A stretch of 64,000 nt of DNA, from contig OZ199840.1 in NCBI GenBank assembly GCA_964304625.1, forward strand, positions 10,974,001-11,038,000. The letters run 5' to 3'. Positions 1-13,735 of this stretch are shown piece by piece. The notes beneath the pieces are model-generated. The model did not search any database, was not told the DNA's origin, and worked only from the letters and a program-made list of their open reading frames with translations. Both the position numbers and the translations under genes were made by a program. This DNA is from Kudoa neothunni. Its lineage: Eukaryota; Cnidaria. Position 1 is the stretch's first letter. Each line of letters opens with the position of its first letter.

Positions 1-1595
1 GATCAATGTAATGTTAAATATTATGATGCCGATGGTTTCTTTACGAAATATTCGATTGCTGTTGCAAGGTGTGGTGGCGAAATTAATTGTGACTACAGCT
101 GCAGTTCCCCTTTGAACATTAGTAATCTAAACGAAGGAACTTCATATATATTCGAAATTGCACCTAATAATTTGAATAATTACAAAAATTTTAAAGAATT
201 AATACTAATTAAAACAAGTAGAACTATTGCTTAAGTAACTGCTTAATGTAACTTTATAGGACCAAAGAAGGACATTTATCTGTCTGAAGGTAATTTAACT
301 GTAACAGACACATCCATATCAATTAAGGCAGAGGATGGGGTTCTCATGAACAATTACGAAATAATATGCAGATATTATATTAGCACTTCCGGTAGGAATG
401 CCTTTGTTTTAGCAACCTGTGAAGATGGCCGTTATTGTAGAGGATATTGTAAAGAAACCAAAACAATTACTAAACTTAGTCCCAATACGACATATGACGT
501 TAAAATAATCCCACAAAAAGTATATGCCCCAATGATATTGAAAAAAATAAAAACAAGTATAGTTAGTTATTTGTATGATTATTAAATAACTCAATAGAGC
601 CATCATTAAAGTTTAATTACGAATACACATTAAATGGATTTATCACTTGGGGAAACTTGCACCTAAACAGCACTATGAGAAGTTCTTGTCATTACATAAT
701 AAATGTTAAGAAAAATAAACAATGGACACCACTCATTAGATGCCCGAATAATAATAACTATCTGATGAATTTTATATCTTCAACGAGCGTTTACAAATCA
801 AAAAACACATCGCTATCACCTTTTCTAAAATCCTCATGCAAGAAAATACCTCTTTGTAATCGTATTGAATTCAATGCTAAATACGACGATAAGAATGAGT
901 ATCAAGTAATAGCTATGGCAGAGGGAATGTCTGGAATAGGTTCTGTGATTGTTTACCCTAGTAAATTTATTAATTATTTTAAATATATTGTTACATCAAA
1001 TAATTTAATATTTGTATTAAATAGAACCAATAAAAAAGACACCAGATGGTCAAATTGGTTTAGATATAAATCTTGATGGAAACCAATTAAAGGTCACAAC
1101 CGAATACAATGAGACAGTAATGGATATACCCAAATGTCAGTGGAAACTAATCGTTTTTAAACAAAACACCGTTCATATATTGAAACAATGTATGATCGAT
1201 AATGATAATGGCTGCGAAAAAGTTCCAGATTGCAATCAGCTTACAATAGAAAAAGTCGACTATCCCACATGTACTATTTTACGAGTTTATGTCAAAAACT
1301 CTCCTTTAACCTGGAGCGATATCAACATTGCAAAATGTGAGTATTATATTTATTATTTGACTCTAATATAAATAAATCATAGGTACAACAACAAGAAAAT
1401 CACAGTGAATAAAAACCTAGAAAAATTTTTTATTTAATTATATTTTAGAATTAAAAATTCAATGTAAATTAATAATTAATTACATTTAATTTTTCGTTTA
1501 GGGTGGTTGTAGGCCTAATTTTAATTGTATCGGTCTCTGGAGGGATTGGTTTTGGCTATGTGTATCGGAAAATTTCACGCCTACGCCCAAAATAA
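1..1595 (+). CDS. Modular single-pass membrane protein, 3' half (FN3-like domain exons plus C-terminal anchor)
   Basis: Partial gene entering from the left edge. Exons by GT-AG: 1-217, 260-556, 598-960, 1025-1336, 1383-1404, 1502-1595; introns 40-97 nt. The first four junctions are phase 1 and the last is phase 2. Exons of 297, 363 and 312 nt each encode roughly one beta-rich, Cys-containing domain. The second has a CRGYC motif and an FN3-like strand pattern LSPNTTYDVKI. The last exon encodes a hydrophobic stretch VVVGLILIVSVSGGIGFGYV followed by a short basic tail (YRKISRLRPK) and TAA, typical of a type I membrane anchor. The gene at 57784-60774 (-) is a clear paralogue: it shares CRGxC, the KT exon ends, the 22-nt penultimate exon and the anchor. 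Function is unknown; a surface adhesion or antigen-like protein is inference. No frame break seen. Confidence 0.8.
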
Positions 1596-4206
1596 TCGAT
1601 TATAATGGATATAATGAACCAAATAATAATTACATTCGCTGTTAATGTGAATCAATGATATTTTGAATGATAAAAAGAAATAAACGGATCAGCGATATCA
1701 TAAGATGTTTCAGTGTACATCAAAGAATGTATTATAGAAGTGAAAACTTTTTATTATTATAAATTGTAAAAATGTTTGTTTATTTTAAGAAAATACTTAT
1801 TTTTCTAATTTTCTAAAGAATTATTTAATTTCTTGTAATATATTTATATTAAGCATCATGATCGAATTAGGTTTTAACCATCTCACTCAGTTTCAACTCG
1901 GCATTTATAAAAACATTAAACCACCTTGTTCCATTCAGTTAATAATCATTCTAATGTATCAACATTTAAATTTGTATACTTTAGTTTATACACACTGTCC
2001 TTAAATACACTAAAACATTACCGACTTACTAAAGGTTAACAAAGAATATCATGATGTCCTATGTATTGTTAATCTCCCTGACATCGTTATATATCAAAGG
2101 TGGCCACACTTACCTAAAATTAAAATGGGAGTCACATTTAATGAGCTTCAAATTTTTCGGAGCCACTAGGATTAAAAATTATATTTGAGGGATTGTTGTT
2201 ATACTTACATTTTGTCCACAAGTTTTAATTAATAACAGATTAATGTTAAAATCATGCGTTCTTATTCAGGATAGATGTATGATTCTATGACTTTCAAATG
2301 ATCCAAATAACTTCCTGAGAAAAACTTAATGAAACGGAAAGTCTAAGTGTTTCGAGAGCCGCACATCAGCTTCCAAGAGCAACATGTGGCTCGTGAATTC
2401 CTGAACCGGTGTTTTTTCATCCCTGTTATATATCCATATTTTAAAAGCATAATCACGTTACAACAATTTTAAAAAAGAAAATAAGCCTCTTTAGAATGAC
2501 ACAAATTTTTTATGAATAATGAATAAAATTTTTCTCAGAATTATTGCAATCTGGAACTTAATTATTAGGCTCGGGAATGAAGGAACAAAATTCAAACGAT
2601 AATTGGAAGTAATGTCAAACTGCAGAATAATGACAATCATCAACTTCGACAAAAGAGCAGACCAGATGAATTATTATTTTGGTGGATATATTTTTTAGTG
2701 TCGTTTTATTTACGTATATTCATTATTATAGAGACATTATTTTTAAATATTAACAATTTGTGTTTATTTATTATTTTAGTGGATTAATTATTTTTATGTA
2801 TGTATCGTTTTGGGGTATTTTTTACTACAGGATATTTATTATTTAAATGTATTTATCATTTTAGTGTATTAATTATTTATGATTTATAATTAAAGATAAT
2901 ACATTTCATTTTCTACTTGCTATAAAAATTAATTACTTTAATATTTTACGTATCTCATATCCTCTCGTAATCATTTTAACAGACCCGACAACAAAGTCGA
3001 GCAAAGCATCTTGTATGGAGCTTAAAGTTAAAAATAAAATCTAAGATTTCAACAAATTATCATAATTTTCATTATCGTTTATAAATTATACGACTATAAG
3101 CAAATTATTTCGTTTTTTAAACATACATAAAATAATTAATTTGGACAAATATTCGACAAAACATTCTCTTTAATTTGGGATCAATATGACCCCAGATATT
3201 TTTTTGCTACAATGATATAATAAAATATTTGATGACGTTTTACAGGGAATAAACTTAAATCTAATCATTAATTTTTGAGTAATGACTAAAAATATCGCTC
3301 GAGAGATTATACGAATAATATATAAAATCAATATTTGACTAATTTAAGTCGTATGGCCATCCCTATTTATGAGGTTCCAAATAAATGATAAATTTAGAGT
3401 AAGATATATTTTAAGAGTTAACAAGAATCAATCATCTACCAAGAAAAATGAAGAGTTAGATATATATTTTGTTGAAACCTAATAATTGATTTCATTGGAG
3501 CATTTTGAGTGATTTTCACAATATACTTGTCATTCGGCACCGAATATTTTTATTTTTTTTCTCGAACATTGTAAAATGGATAACACCTTTTTCTAGTAGA
3601 ACATTAGAACGAACGAGGCTCGTTAGTCGCAACATTTTGTTCAACTTATTTAAGTTATCGCGAATATAATTTTTAAATAGATTATCAACTAATAGTAATA
3701 AAAATTTGAATCTGAGAAAATATTTTTGTGGTAGTCAAACCAGTTCTAAAGTTAAAAAACATGTTCATATTTAGTCACGTGCTTTATTTTAAGGTCATCT
3801 ATAAACATGTGTGTAGATGCTTATAAATTTATAAATCAATTGCTCTACATTGTTTATGTAAATATATGGAGTTTCATTAAATTCTATCGGTTAGTTTTAG
3901 AGTTATTAATCGCCTGCGATACAACCACTGCCTCAATTAAACTATACGTGAACATTTCCCACATGCGCAAGGTGATCAAATTTGAGATTATAATAAGTGA
4001 AAACGCCACATATCTCTCAACTTATTATTATATAATTAATGTATTATAATATTTAATCAATATAAAAAATAAATGTAGACGCAGAAGATTACACATCTTC
4101 AATACCTCTTACATTTATCTAAAACTCAGGAGGTACCAATGTTGACAAATAAACATTGCATGCACTCGTGTAAATCCAACTGCAGGCGGCTAGGATTAGG
4201 CATTAG
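1596..4206. other. Intergenic AT-rich DNA, no gene recognised
   Basis: I see no conserved reading frame, RNA gene or transposon end here. A short open frame at 3807-4049 (+) has no recognisable motif and low-complexity composition. The last 100 bases before 4207 presumably hold the promoter of the CAF-1 p60 gene, but no defined element was found. Confidence 0.5.
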
Positions 4207-6272
4207 ATGAAAACGACTACGCCGGAAATATCATGGCATTCATGCTGTGCTCTTTACAGTGTAGACTTTTGTACGAAATTGCATCCAAATATTGAGTCCG
4301 ATGGGCAGGTGTATTTTATGATGGCTACGGGCGGTGTGGATAGTCTTGTTGGTGTATGATATGTTAGTTGATGAGAAAATTTGTATTAAACACAAATTTC
4401 TCTTCCAGATTTGGCTGATATCTAGCAATCCAACGGGTGGCAAAAATTCAATCATCTTTTTGAGTTATTTGGAGAAACATGTTGGTGGGGTTAATGTGGT
4501 TCGATTCAGTGCTTGCGGTAGCTGAATATGATTGTGTTGAAAATATAATAATTGTTTGATTCTAGGAAACTTCTTAGCAACCGGAGGAGATGGTGAATAA
4601 TTCAATTCATTGGGATTTCAACTTATGTTTTAATTAATTTAGATGGGAATTTGATAGTTTGGGAAATAAATCCACAAATCACCGTGAACATTGAACAAAT
4701 GGACTCTTTAACTAATTCTGATGATATTTGGTCATTTAAGTGTGTATTAAGGTGATTAGATTGTTTATATGAAACAGCTCACTCTCACATTGATTTCTAG
4801 AGGTCACATTGATGCTATTTACGATATTTGTTGGAGTAACGATTCGACTATGCTCTGCTCGGGTTCGATTGATAACAATTGCATATTGTGGAGTGTTGAA
4901 AAAAGAAAATATCTCCATATTTTTTCCGATAACAAGAGTTATGTTCAAGGGTTGGCATGGTCTCCAAATCCTATCCACTTCAAAAAGAAAGGCATAACCC
5001 AGGCAATCTTATGTCACTGCGCTGATGGGTGATACTTTATAGTTGTGTAATTATGTTGTTTGACAATGCGACAAAATTAGGTCTGCAAAGATGTATGCAG
5101 TTTCTACAAAAAAAGTAGCACAGCGAATTTCCCGTTATATTGATGCTTCAGCTTTTCATAACGATAAGAAAAACTCCGCAGATGAGGTTATTCAAATTTT
5201 AATGATGTTTCCAGCGAAATACATTCAACATAGAATGAAGAAGAAACAAGAAAACCATGCAATTTTCAAATATTCTCCGATGATTTACATGGATCATTCT
5301 ATAGACGTTGTTCGTTCTCCCCTGATGGCCGCTTTTTTGTGCTTACTTCGGGAGTTATAACTAACAACTTTAAGGCATATATTGATGCTAATAGTTGTAT
5401 GAATAAACCGATTCGAGTGGCTTTTCTTTATAGCACTTTAATTCCGTCAACGTAACTAATTAATTTCTATTATTTTGAGTAATTTTTTGTATGTAGTCCA
5501 TTGACTTATTACTTCTCGTCTGATAGCACGTCGTGTATTTCGGTGAAATTCTCCCCCAAAGTGTACCAACTTAGGGAAAATGTCACCAATTTGAACACCT
5601 ACACACAACAGTATTGAATTTGTGCATTTCATTGATGAATTTCACTAATTTTTACGTTTGTAGTCTAAACTACAGAATGTTGTTTGCCATTCTAGCGATG
5701 GACACTCTGGTTATTTTCGACACTCAATCTCTTGACCCAATTGGTTACGTTAGGAATACTCATCTTTCGTCGCACACAGATATTTCTTGGTATGGATAGG
5801 TTAATTGACCACATTTGTGACATTTCTTATCGAAAGGTTCCCGGATGGCAATGGAATTGTATTCACTTCCACCGATGGTTACTGTACCATTTGCGAGTTT
5901 TCCGCATCGGAAATTGGCATCGAAATCGATCTCCCTGAAGTTGATACTCACGAACAGATGATGGACGAAAATGAAGTCGACGATGGAATTTCCGTTAATA
6001 ATGGCAGTTGTTTGATGGACTCGTTTGGAAATCCTAATGATGAGGATGAGCCATCTTTATTGGAGCAAGGTTTTTATATCGACGTATTAAAATAGTTGTG
6101 GTCAACATTTTTAGATGCGGCTAAATTTTTCCCCGCTGATCAAATCAGTGTTCGAATTTCAAATTGTTGTCCAGAAGATATAAAAATAAAATCGAACACG
6201 GATTCTAATGTATCGAATTCAAAACCCAAGCGTGTTTCATTTGTGACTATTTCGAAGCCATCGGATAATTAA
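4207..6272 (+). CDS. CHAF1B: Chromatin assembly factor 1 subunit B (CAF-1 p60), WD40 histone chaperone subunit
   Basis: Nuclear WD40-repeat subunit of CAF-1, which deposits H3-H4 on newly replicated DNA. Ten exons: 4207-4347, 4409-4517, 4566-4592, 4643-4751, 4801-5028, 5081-5451, 5497-5610, 5664-5789, 5837-6069, 6115-6272; introns 45-61 nt. Recognition is by collinear matches to human CHAF1B: start MKTTTPEISWH, then VGGVNVVRFSACG, LATGGDDGNLIVWEI, RGHIDAIYDICW, KSYVQGLAW, RRCSFSPDGRFF, FDTQSLDPIGYV, DISW and STDGYC. The C-terminus carries PKRVSFVTI, resembling the ASF1-binding B-like motif (RRVTLNT in human). The protein is short because the long disordered human tail is mostly absent. One single-base frame break lies at 5303-5306, inside a conserved segment, where a -1 shift restores the homologous frame. 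Confidence 0.9.
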
Positions 6273-6633
6273 ACACATTCTTTTTGATATTTATAACTGT
6301 TTTCTTTATCATCATTTCATTTTTTTCATTATCCTTCTTAATCACTTTATTCAGATTTTAAAAATTAAAGTTATATTTTTTAACAACCTATCTTATTTGT
6401 ATTTATTTGTTTAAACAGAGATTATTTATGTTAGTTATATTCACGATTTTTATCGTATAATATAGTATAATATAGACATGGGAGGAAGTTATATTTTTCT
6501 GCGTTGTAAAATATCAAGGATATATTTTAAATACAATAAATATGTTTAAATTACACACCAATTTTTTATGTTTATTTATATTAATTCATGTAAGCGGCTA
6601 CATCTCAGGCAATGGGTTTCTCTGTATTATTAT

Positions 6634-7140
6634 TATTATTATTATTTATTATTATTTATTTATTATTATTTATTATTATTATTTATTATTATTATTATTT
6701 ATTATTATTATTTATTATTATTATCATTATTATTAATCATTATTATTATTATTATTATCATTATTATTATTATCATTATTATTATTATCATTATTATTAT
6801 CATTATTATCATTATTATTATTATTATCATTATTATTATTATTATTATCATTATTATTATTATCATTATTATTATTATCATTATTATTATTATCATTATT
6901 ATTATTATCATTATTATTATTATTATTATTATTATCATTATTATTATTATCATTATTATTATTATTATCATTATTATTATTATTATTATCATTATTATTA
7001 TTATTATCATTATTATTATTATTATTATTATCATTATTATTATTATTATCATTATTATTATTATCATTATTATTATTATTATTATCATTATTATTATTAT
7101 TATTATTATTATCATTATTATCATTATTATTATTATCATT
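6634..7140. repeat. (ATT)n microsatellite with interspersed ATC units
   Basis: About 500 bases of ATT repeats, with a C replacing T at irregular spacing of 12-30 bases (TTATTATCATT). Frames through it give only poly-Ile, poly-Leu or Tyr/His runs and are not genes. Confidence 0.95.
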
Positions 7141-7289
7141 AAATCGTTTTTTTCATCTTATCTGTAACTAATTTAGTTTTTTATAATTTTTGAATATCCA
7201 ACAAATTTTTCCGCTTAAAATTCCTATAGATAATGATAGGAATATTTAGAGGCGCATGATATTAAATCAGAAGATTGACTTTAAATTGT

Positions 7290-7625
7290 AAATTATTCCT
7301 CTTTGTTTACAAGGTAGACAACTTATTAGGTTGTGGAATTCTGGTTGGTCAGACCTCTTCCATTAACGTTGTAGGCACCGTAGGACGTAACATGAAACCC
7401 TATCCCTTATCTTATGCGGTAGTGTGGGACTTTAACCCACAAAACATCCTCGTCTCAAGGCGACCACCACCCCAAGCTCTATCCCTTTAAGGATGTTGGC
7501 TCTGTGAGGCCTTCAAATTACTTGCTTTTCGATGGGTTCCGGAGATTCCAACTCCTATTCATGTGAATTTGGCTGCTGGTGCACCCCACCACACAGCGAG
7601 CGTACACTGTAACCATAACTCCCAA
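7290..7625 (-). mobile_element. tRNA-derived SINE copy 1
   Basis: This GC-richer block in AT-rich DNA shares long similarity, in reverse orientation, with 40930-41400. Shared parts include ACAACCTAATAAGTTG and a segment around GATAAGGGATAGGG / GATAGGGGACAAGG. The reverse-strand head, near 7625-7540, has tRNA-like pol III box candidates: an A-box-like TGTGTGGTGGGGTGCACC and a B-box-like GTTGGAATCTCC. Finding two diverged copies with a tRNA-like head supports a SINE family; exact ends and target duplications were not determined. Confidence 0.6.
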
Positions 7626-7934
7626 ATATAGGATAGAGACCCATCTATAAATTATAAGATTGTGAATTTTTGATTTTAAAAAACTAACTCAATTAAGAAA
7701 AATTCCGAATAATTTCAAGCATATAGAAAATAATACGCAAACCTAAACTAAATTCTATTTTAAAATTTATGCAAAATAGTCCTAACTTTTACTTTATATA
7801 TTGATTAATTCAACATTTAATTATATATTATATTAGATAATTAGGTAAAAATAAATATATTTTTATTTGCACATCATAAGCGTAGAAATGATTTCAAATG
7901 GTACAAAATAGAAGATTAAAAAGCAAACCGATTG

Positions 7935-8956
7935 TTAACGTGAATTTTTGTTGGTTGCAATTTTCCAGAATTCACATCTTTCCTTGGATGGGTAATCGTC
8001 AATATCAGAAAAAGGTTCTTCGTTTTTCTCAATTCGTTTCAAGTATTTGTCAATATTGACATTATTGGTAGTTGAGGGAAAGTTGGACTTCCAAACATTC
8101 CAGTAAGATTTAGGAAATATATCCAGATCGTTATCGATAGGCTCACAATAGTCATGCTGAATGTCGTATGTATTTGCAGGATAAAATTCGGAAATATGTG
8201 TAGGTGATGTTTTCTGTTTCTCGATTAATTCTAATATAAATTTAGAGACATAAAAGTGTAACAATATTACCTTTGACAATTTTTTTGAATCGATCGTAAT
8301 CTCTCAAATACACAGACGCGGCTGTGTGGTTGAGGGGGTCAGAAGGATTTGGATATTCTAGGAGTTGGGGTAGAAACGTTTCAAAAATAATGTTCAAATC
8401 TAAATTTGCATTGATTTGAAAGCTGTTTACTCTAATTTGTTTCTATACCATAAATAGCACTCCAATTTTTGCTGATCACATCCAAACACACTGAACCTGA
8501 ACTATAATAATTTTATTCGATTGTAATCCCGGATTTTTGTTATAAACAATAACGGCATACTCTTGCTCAACGTTTGGATGGAAAATTTTAGTGACAAAGC
8601 CTTCATTCATTCGTTCATAAAGACAATCGTTATAATCATTTCGAAAATATATCTATCTACCAACAGAAGGAGATTTTTGAGGGTAATTTTCGGGTAAAGT
8701 CAACCGTATTTTATATATTCCGCCTTCATACACACCTGAACCATAATACAAATGCAAAAATACAAAAATACAAAATAACCAACTTCCTTGAGGAGCATAA
8801 AAATCCACATAATACTCGTTCGAAGAGTTTCCAGCGTTGATATTAAAGTTGGCCAACGATCTAATATCATTCATGAATTATCTCATAAGAAATTTAAAAT
8901 AGATACAATTTTAAAAGGTCATGTTCCATTCTTTTCTTGAATTCATTGTTATCCAT
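7935..8956 (-). CDS. UBE2H: Ubiquitin-conjugating enzyme E2 H-like, with novel C-terminal extension
   Basis: E2 ubiquitin-conjugating enzyme; human UBE2H acts with the CTLH E3 complex. Seven exons on the minus strand: 8956-8907, 8860-8784, 8735-8661, 8600-8561, 8501-8449, 8399-8271, 8230-7935; introns 40-60 nt. The joined frame matches UBE2H throughout: [34 protein letters not shown], the HPN motif in KIFHPNV, the active-site cysteine in [13 protein letters not shown], then [19 protein letters not shown]. The start at 8956 is the first ATG before [13 protein letters not shown], which parallels the human N-terminus. After the E2 fold, the last exon adds about 98 residues ([13 protein letters not shown] ... 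[10 protein letters not shown]) unlike the acidic tail of human UBE2H. The frame is intact, so this looks functional. Confidence 0.92.
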
Positions 8957-9544
8957 GGCCAGTCAGCAAAACTATAAATAAATATACCTATGAATGCAGG
9001 TTGGATTAGTCAAGACAGTGGCCTATAACCTCTATCAATATCACACTTACTAGTTGTTATCCAGCAAGGATGTTAACTTGTATATTTTATCGATTATAGA
9101 AATCTCTGGAGATTTAATAGATTAATAATGCGACTATAGAGATAATCAAACCAAATCCATTGACCTGTAATCTCAGCGATACGATTAGCGGAATACGGTA
9201 CGGTGTGTGTTGGGAGAATAAACTTCGATAATTCGGTTGTTGAATGAAGCATAGTTAAAAAGTAAATATTTCATTAAAAAGCGTAATCACAACTCCACAT
9301 AAAAGGTTAATGCTATAAGATGAATAGATTACAAACTGGGTGGATAATGGGATCATAGAATCTTTTATTAACCTCCGTTATCAATGACTATAGAAACGAC
9401 CAGTTGATAAATTGTTTAATAGAAACACAGCCAAAAAAAACCACATATCAATACTATATTTATCGACACAACAAATAAACCACTTCAAAATCAGGAGTTC
9501 ACTGTTTATTACATGAAAAAAAGGAATGCGCTATCGAGCACATG

Positions 9545-10233
9545 TCACAAACTCTTATCGACATCTTTAGCGTACATATTAGTCCATTCTTTTGCTGGAG
9601 CAAAATAATAGATCAGATTAATAAACTACACCCACACAAAATCAACACATACCTCGTTGAACTGCATCGTTGTGGTTGTTAGTCCATTCGTTGGCACACT
9701 CGAAATTCAAAGGATCTTCAGGATTAGGAGAACCCAACAGTGCTTGTATTGATAACAACACTGTTCTCACCTGTAACGCTGGACTCCATCTATCTACAAA
9801 TCGTCAAATTCACACTCAACACAAATCCACCATAAACACCTTTTAATATGTCCAGACATATACGTCCAATCAAATCGATATTTGGATGGTAGACTCTGGT
9901 TAAAAATCTCACTTTTGGTGGTTGCATGGGATATTCCTCAGGAAGAAATAGTTGAAGCTTAAATTTTCCATTCTCGTAAGGCGACTACGAACAAATTACA
10001 GCGATAAAATGAATAGGTGTTTATTCAATGATTGGGTATGTACGTCAGGAGGACCGTCCAATGTCACATAGAAATGACGGTTGTTCTCTGTGTCCAATGT
10101 GAAATGGATTCCAGGAATCGGTTCTTTGTTTAGTAGGGCAGTTTCCTAGATTATACCAACTATTCGTTAAGTATCTATTCGACTGATAACCAACTTTCAC
10201 AATTCGTTTCGCTAACACCGACGAAGACTTCAT
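9545..10233 (-). CDS. UBE2N: Ubiquitin-conjugating enzyme E2 N (Ubc13)
   Basis: K63-linkage E2 that works with a UEV partner (UBE2V) in DNA-damage tolerance and signalling. Five exons: 10233-10195, 10145-10044, 9984-9840, 9793-9653, 9594-9545; introns 46-59 nt. The joined protein of about 158 residues matches Ubc13 end to end: [66 protein letters not shown] (with the HPN motif), [17 protein letters not shown] with the catalytic Cys, [19 protein letters not shown], and a C-terminal helix ending [13 protein letters not shown]. No frame break or missing catalytic residue. It lies 588 bp upstream of the UBE2H-like gene on the same strand; the pairing may be chance. Confidence 0.95.
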
Positions 10234-12930
10234 AGTTAGGAAAAGTGCTTACTATAGCCCCGACTGTGGTCTGATCAAATCATCCACCGCGCAATCACGA
10301 CGGGATTTGTATAATTTTCTCGTTGGTGACATGGTGTTTGTAGATCTACCTCACTGTGAGACATTGTGTCGGTCGTTTTTATTTTGTGTCGTGTCGGTTT
10401 CGAATTTTTTAATTGTAAACCAATGTTGTGACACCATGCCGTTAATCACTGTTTCGTCACAAAGCCCAACTGATAATACACCTGAAAGTTTACGCTCAAA
10501 ATCAAATCAATTGCTTTTTAAGTTCGATTATGTGTGTTTTAATGAAAAATCGATCATAATTTAATAAACACCAAAAATATCCACTTGAACTACTGTGACC
10601 GTCTGTGATTGATGTCTTAAATTAGATAGAGATTGGAGGATTAAATTTAAAATATATTAACCAGATAATCATTATTTTTCCGTTTAGTTATGATTCTATT
10701 CATGGTACATGTCTCCACTTTGATGGAGTGATTATCTAGCGGTTGATAAAGGTTCAAGTGTGGAATTTGATGGTCTCTAGGGAATTTTACCATTGTTGCT
10801 GCGCGTAATATTTAGTGTTGTTTTTTTAGGGTTTGTTATCCGTAATAGTAAAGTATTTTAAAAATTTAATATAGTTTGTCTCATTTTTTAATTAATTTTA
10901 TTATAAGTGGTTATCGAAATTGTATTTCTTATTGTAAAGGAATTGATTTTAATCTTATCATAAAATCTTACATCTTTTCTTTAAGGATGTTGTGATTTTA
11001 TTTATTTATGTAAATATATTGTTGTAAATTTTCTGAAAAAATTAATCCAACTTGATGATATTACATATATCAATTAGAAAAATTAAATGGATTTTTGAGT
11101 ATATTTATATAGTGTCATTTACACTCACTCATCTCTCATATCTCATGACACTCATGACATACGGAAATCGGGCTTTTATTCAATAACCATAGAAATTGAT
11201 ATTTTATCAATATAGAATTCTATAATTAGGTTCAATATTGTATTTAAATATGATTAACAAAAAGAGAGTATTAAAGATCTCATTTTTATATAACGGATCA
11301 TTAATAGGTATTTTGCGCCAAAAATCGAGATACAATATGACTATATTTATATATTTATTGATATAATAAAAAATATTTAATTTTCTAAAGCATATTTTTA
11401 AATATAATAGCATTTAAATCTATTTGTTGAATTATAATATCAATTTTAATTTTAATTGATTGGTCAAAAAAATGTATAAACGTGTATGACAAAGAGAAAT
11501 TTGATTTAACGCAGAGAAGAAATAATTACAAGTTATATTATTATCGAAAAGTTTAAGAAATCACTTCTTCCGTAAATATTAATAATTTCGTTGGTTTTAA
11601 ATGATAATTGAAGTTATAAAAGGCGAATATTCCAAGAAATAAATTAATGGAGGAAAAATCCTCGAATCAGATGTTGAATCTAAGATCTAAAAGCTAACAA
11701 AATGATTTCAAATATTACAATAGATTGTGATTATCAAAATATTTAAAATTTATAAATATGATTGGAGTTAGAAGGAAGATATCTTGTGGTCAAAGGCTTA
11801 AAATAGGATAATCTTCTCAGTTTGACACTTGTCACATGGCGTGGGGGGTTAATTTTTACAGTAATAAATATTTAATAGAATTTTTGTAGTTTAAGTTCTA
11901 CCAAAAATCATTTTATTTTCAGTTATTAGGAAATAAATGGAATAATATTTTTATTATAGACATTATGATATTAGGAGGGAAAATTTATGATTTTAAAAGG
12001 CGGTAAAATAATAATTGAAATGTATTTTTTATGGAATATGCATGCGCGAAAATTTAAATACAATTAATAATGACACAAAAAGCATATTATACAAAATAAT
12101 AAGTATTTTAATATTCATGTCTGATTAAATTTTCTATTGTAAATTTTTGCAGAGGCTTTCTGAAAAAATATATCAATAGGAGTGATAATTTTAATAATTT
12201 TTTTCTATTCTACTGTGATACTTTACTTTGCGGACCATTATTGCATAATTTAAATATTATTTCTTCCTCAGTAGGATTTTTTTTGGTTTTAAATTTACAA
12301 TAAATATCATCAATTGCAAATGAGCATGTTCAATATTCAAAATAGGAGTACAAATACCCTGGATAATGTTTGGCGTTGTTCGGGGTAAGTCTACATTCTT
12401 GAGTGTTCCAAGATGGCATTCAAATAATCAGTAAGATATTGATTTCCTTTAATGAAAATTTTTGTTAACAAATTCTAGGGATGTTTTACATTAATATTTT
12501 CAAAATTACTTAAGTTGTCATACAATTTTTATACACGTTCTCCATGCAAATAAGACACATGATATGGAGTTTAAATTAGAATTTTCATTATAATAAGTTA
12601 AAACTTTGGGATTTTTAGATTTATGAACTTACTAAAGTGGAATAAAAAAATAGTCAATTTTAAATTACTGGTTAAAAAAGTTGCAGGAACAAACTCCAAA
12701 ATTGAAAATAGTATTTTCAGGAAATACCGTTTTCCCTTGATATCTAATTATTTTAATTGCGAGCTCATACATTTTCTGTAATTTGTATAACATCCAAACA
12801 AAATCCAATGGGAATATATTGTTGAGATATTGCCATGGAGAGTATAAAGCTATATAAACACCATTTTATATGTGCTATGAAAATAAAAAACTACAAGTGT
12901 AATAATTGGTCATAGTAGTAAAAATAATCA
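10234..12930. other. Intergenic AT-rich DNA, no gene recognised
   Basis: The first 200 bases next to the UBE2N start probably hold its promoter, and 10307-10564 (+) contains a short open frame without recognisable motif. The rest shows no conserved exon, RNA gene or clear repeat end. Confidence 0.5.
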
Positions 12931-13385
12931 TTGGGGTGTTATCTCCGGATACAAACGCCCACTATCTCAACCTTCCGAGCGCTTCAAAATCGACTATACA
13001 CTTAGTGTTTTGGGATCTATTAGACCCCACTTTTTTATTTAATATTATGAATTCAAGTAACTTTAAAAATTTCATCGTGCAAAAATTAAAAAATTCTATC
13101 GACAAAATCGTACAATATTGACAAAAAACATCAGACGGCGACGTTTTCCGATAACACCCGAAAAATGTTCAAGTCTATATATTCTTGTTAAATACATTTT
13201 TACGAAATATTATTTAACAAGAACTTTCAGAAATATTTAAAATAATATGTATTAAAATATCTTATAATTAATTAAATAAAAACATTACGGCACAGCAAAA
13301 TAGTTATCAACGAAATGAACTCCGACGTTCAACGTAAACACATATATTAATGTAAAAGTTAATATTTGCAATCTGTGACCTTCTA

Positions 13386-13735
13386 TATTATTATTGTTAT
13401 TATTGTTGTTATTATTGTTGTTATTATTGTTGTTATTATTGTTGTTATTATTGTTGTTATTATTGTCGTTATTATTGTTGTTATTATTGTTGTTATTATT
13501 GTTGTTATTATTGTTGTTATTATTGTTGTTATTATTGTTGTTATTATTGTTGTTATTATTGTCGTTATTATTGTTGTTATTATTGTTGTTATTATTGTTG
13601 TTGTTATTATTTTTATTATTATTGTTGTTGTTATTATTATTGTTGTTGTTGTTATTATTGTTGTTGTTGTTATTATTGTTGTTATTATTGTTGTTGTTAT
13701 TATTTTTATTATTATTGTCATTATCTGTAAGTTTA
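13386..13735. repeat. (TTATTATTGTTG)n minisatellite
   Basis: Regular 12-base units TTATTATTGTTG with occasional TTGTCG and TTTTTA variants. It lies inside the piggyBac-like element, so it probably expanded after insertion. Open frames through it are Ile/Val or poly-Leu artefacts. Confidence 0.9.

Noticed and set aside
5205-5300. A 93-nt intron (GTTTCC...TATAG) to explain the CHAF1B frame change
   Set aside because: The sequence it would remove encodes segments homologous to human CHAF1B (KYSPMIYMDHSI), so an indel explains the data better.
6542-7167. Long open frames of poly-Ile or Tyr/His
   Set aside because: They are translations of the ATT/ATC microsatellite; no start context, homology or amino-acid diversity.
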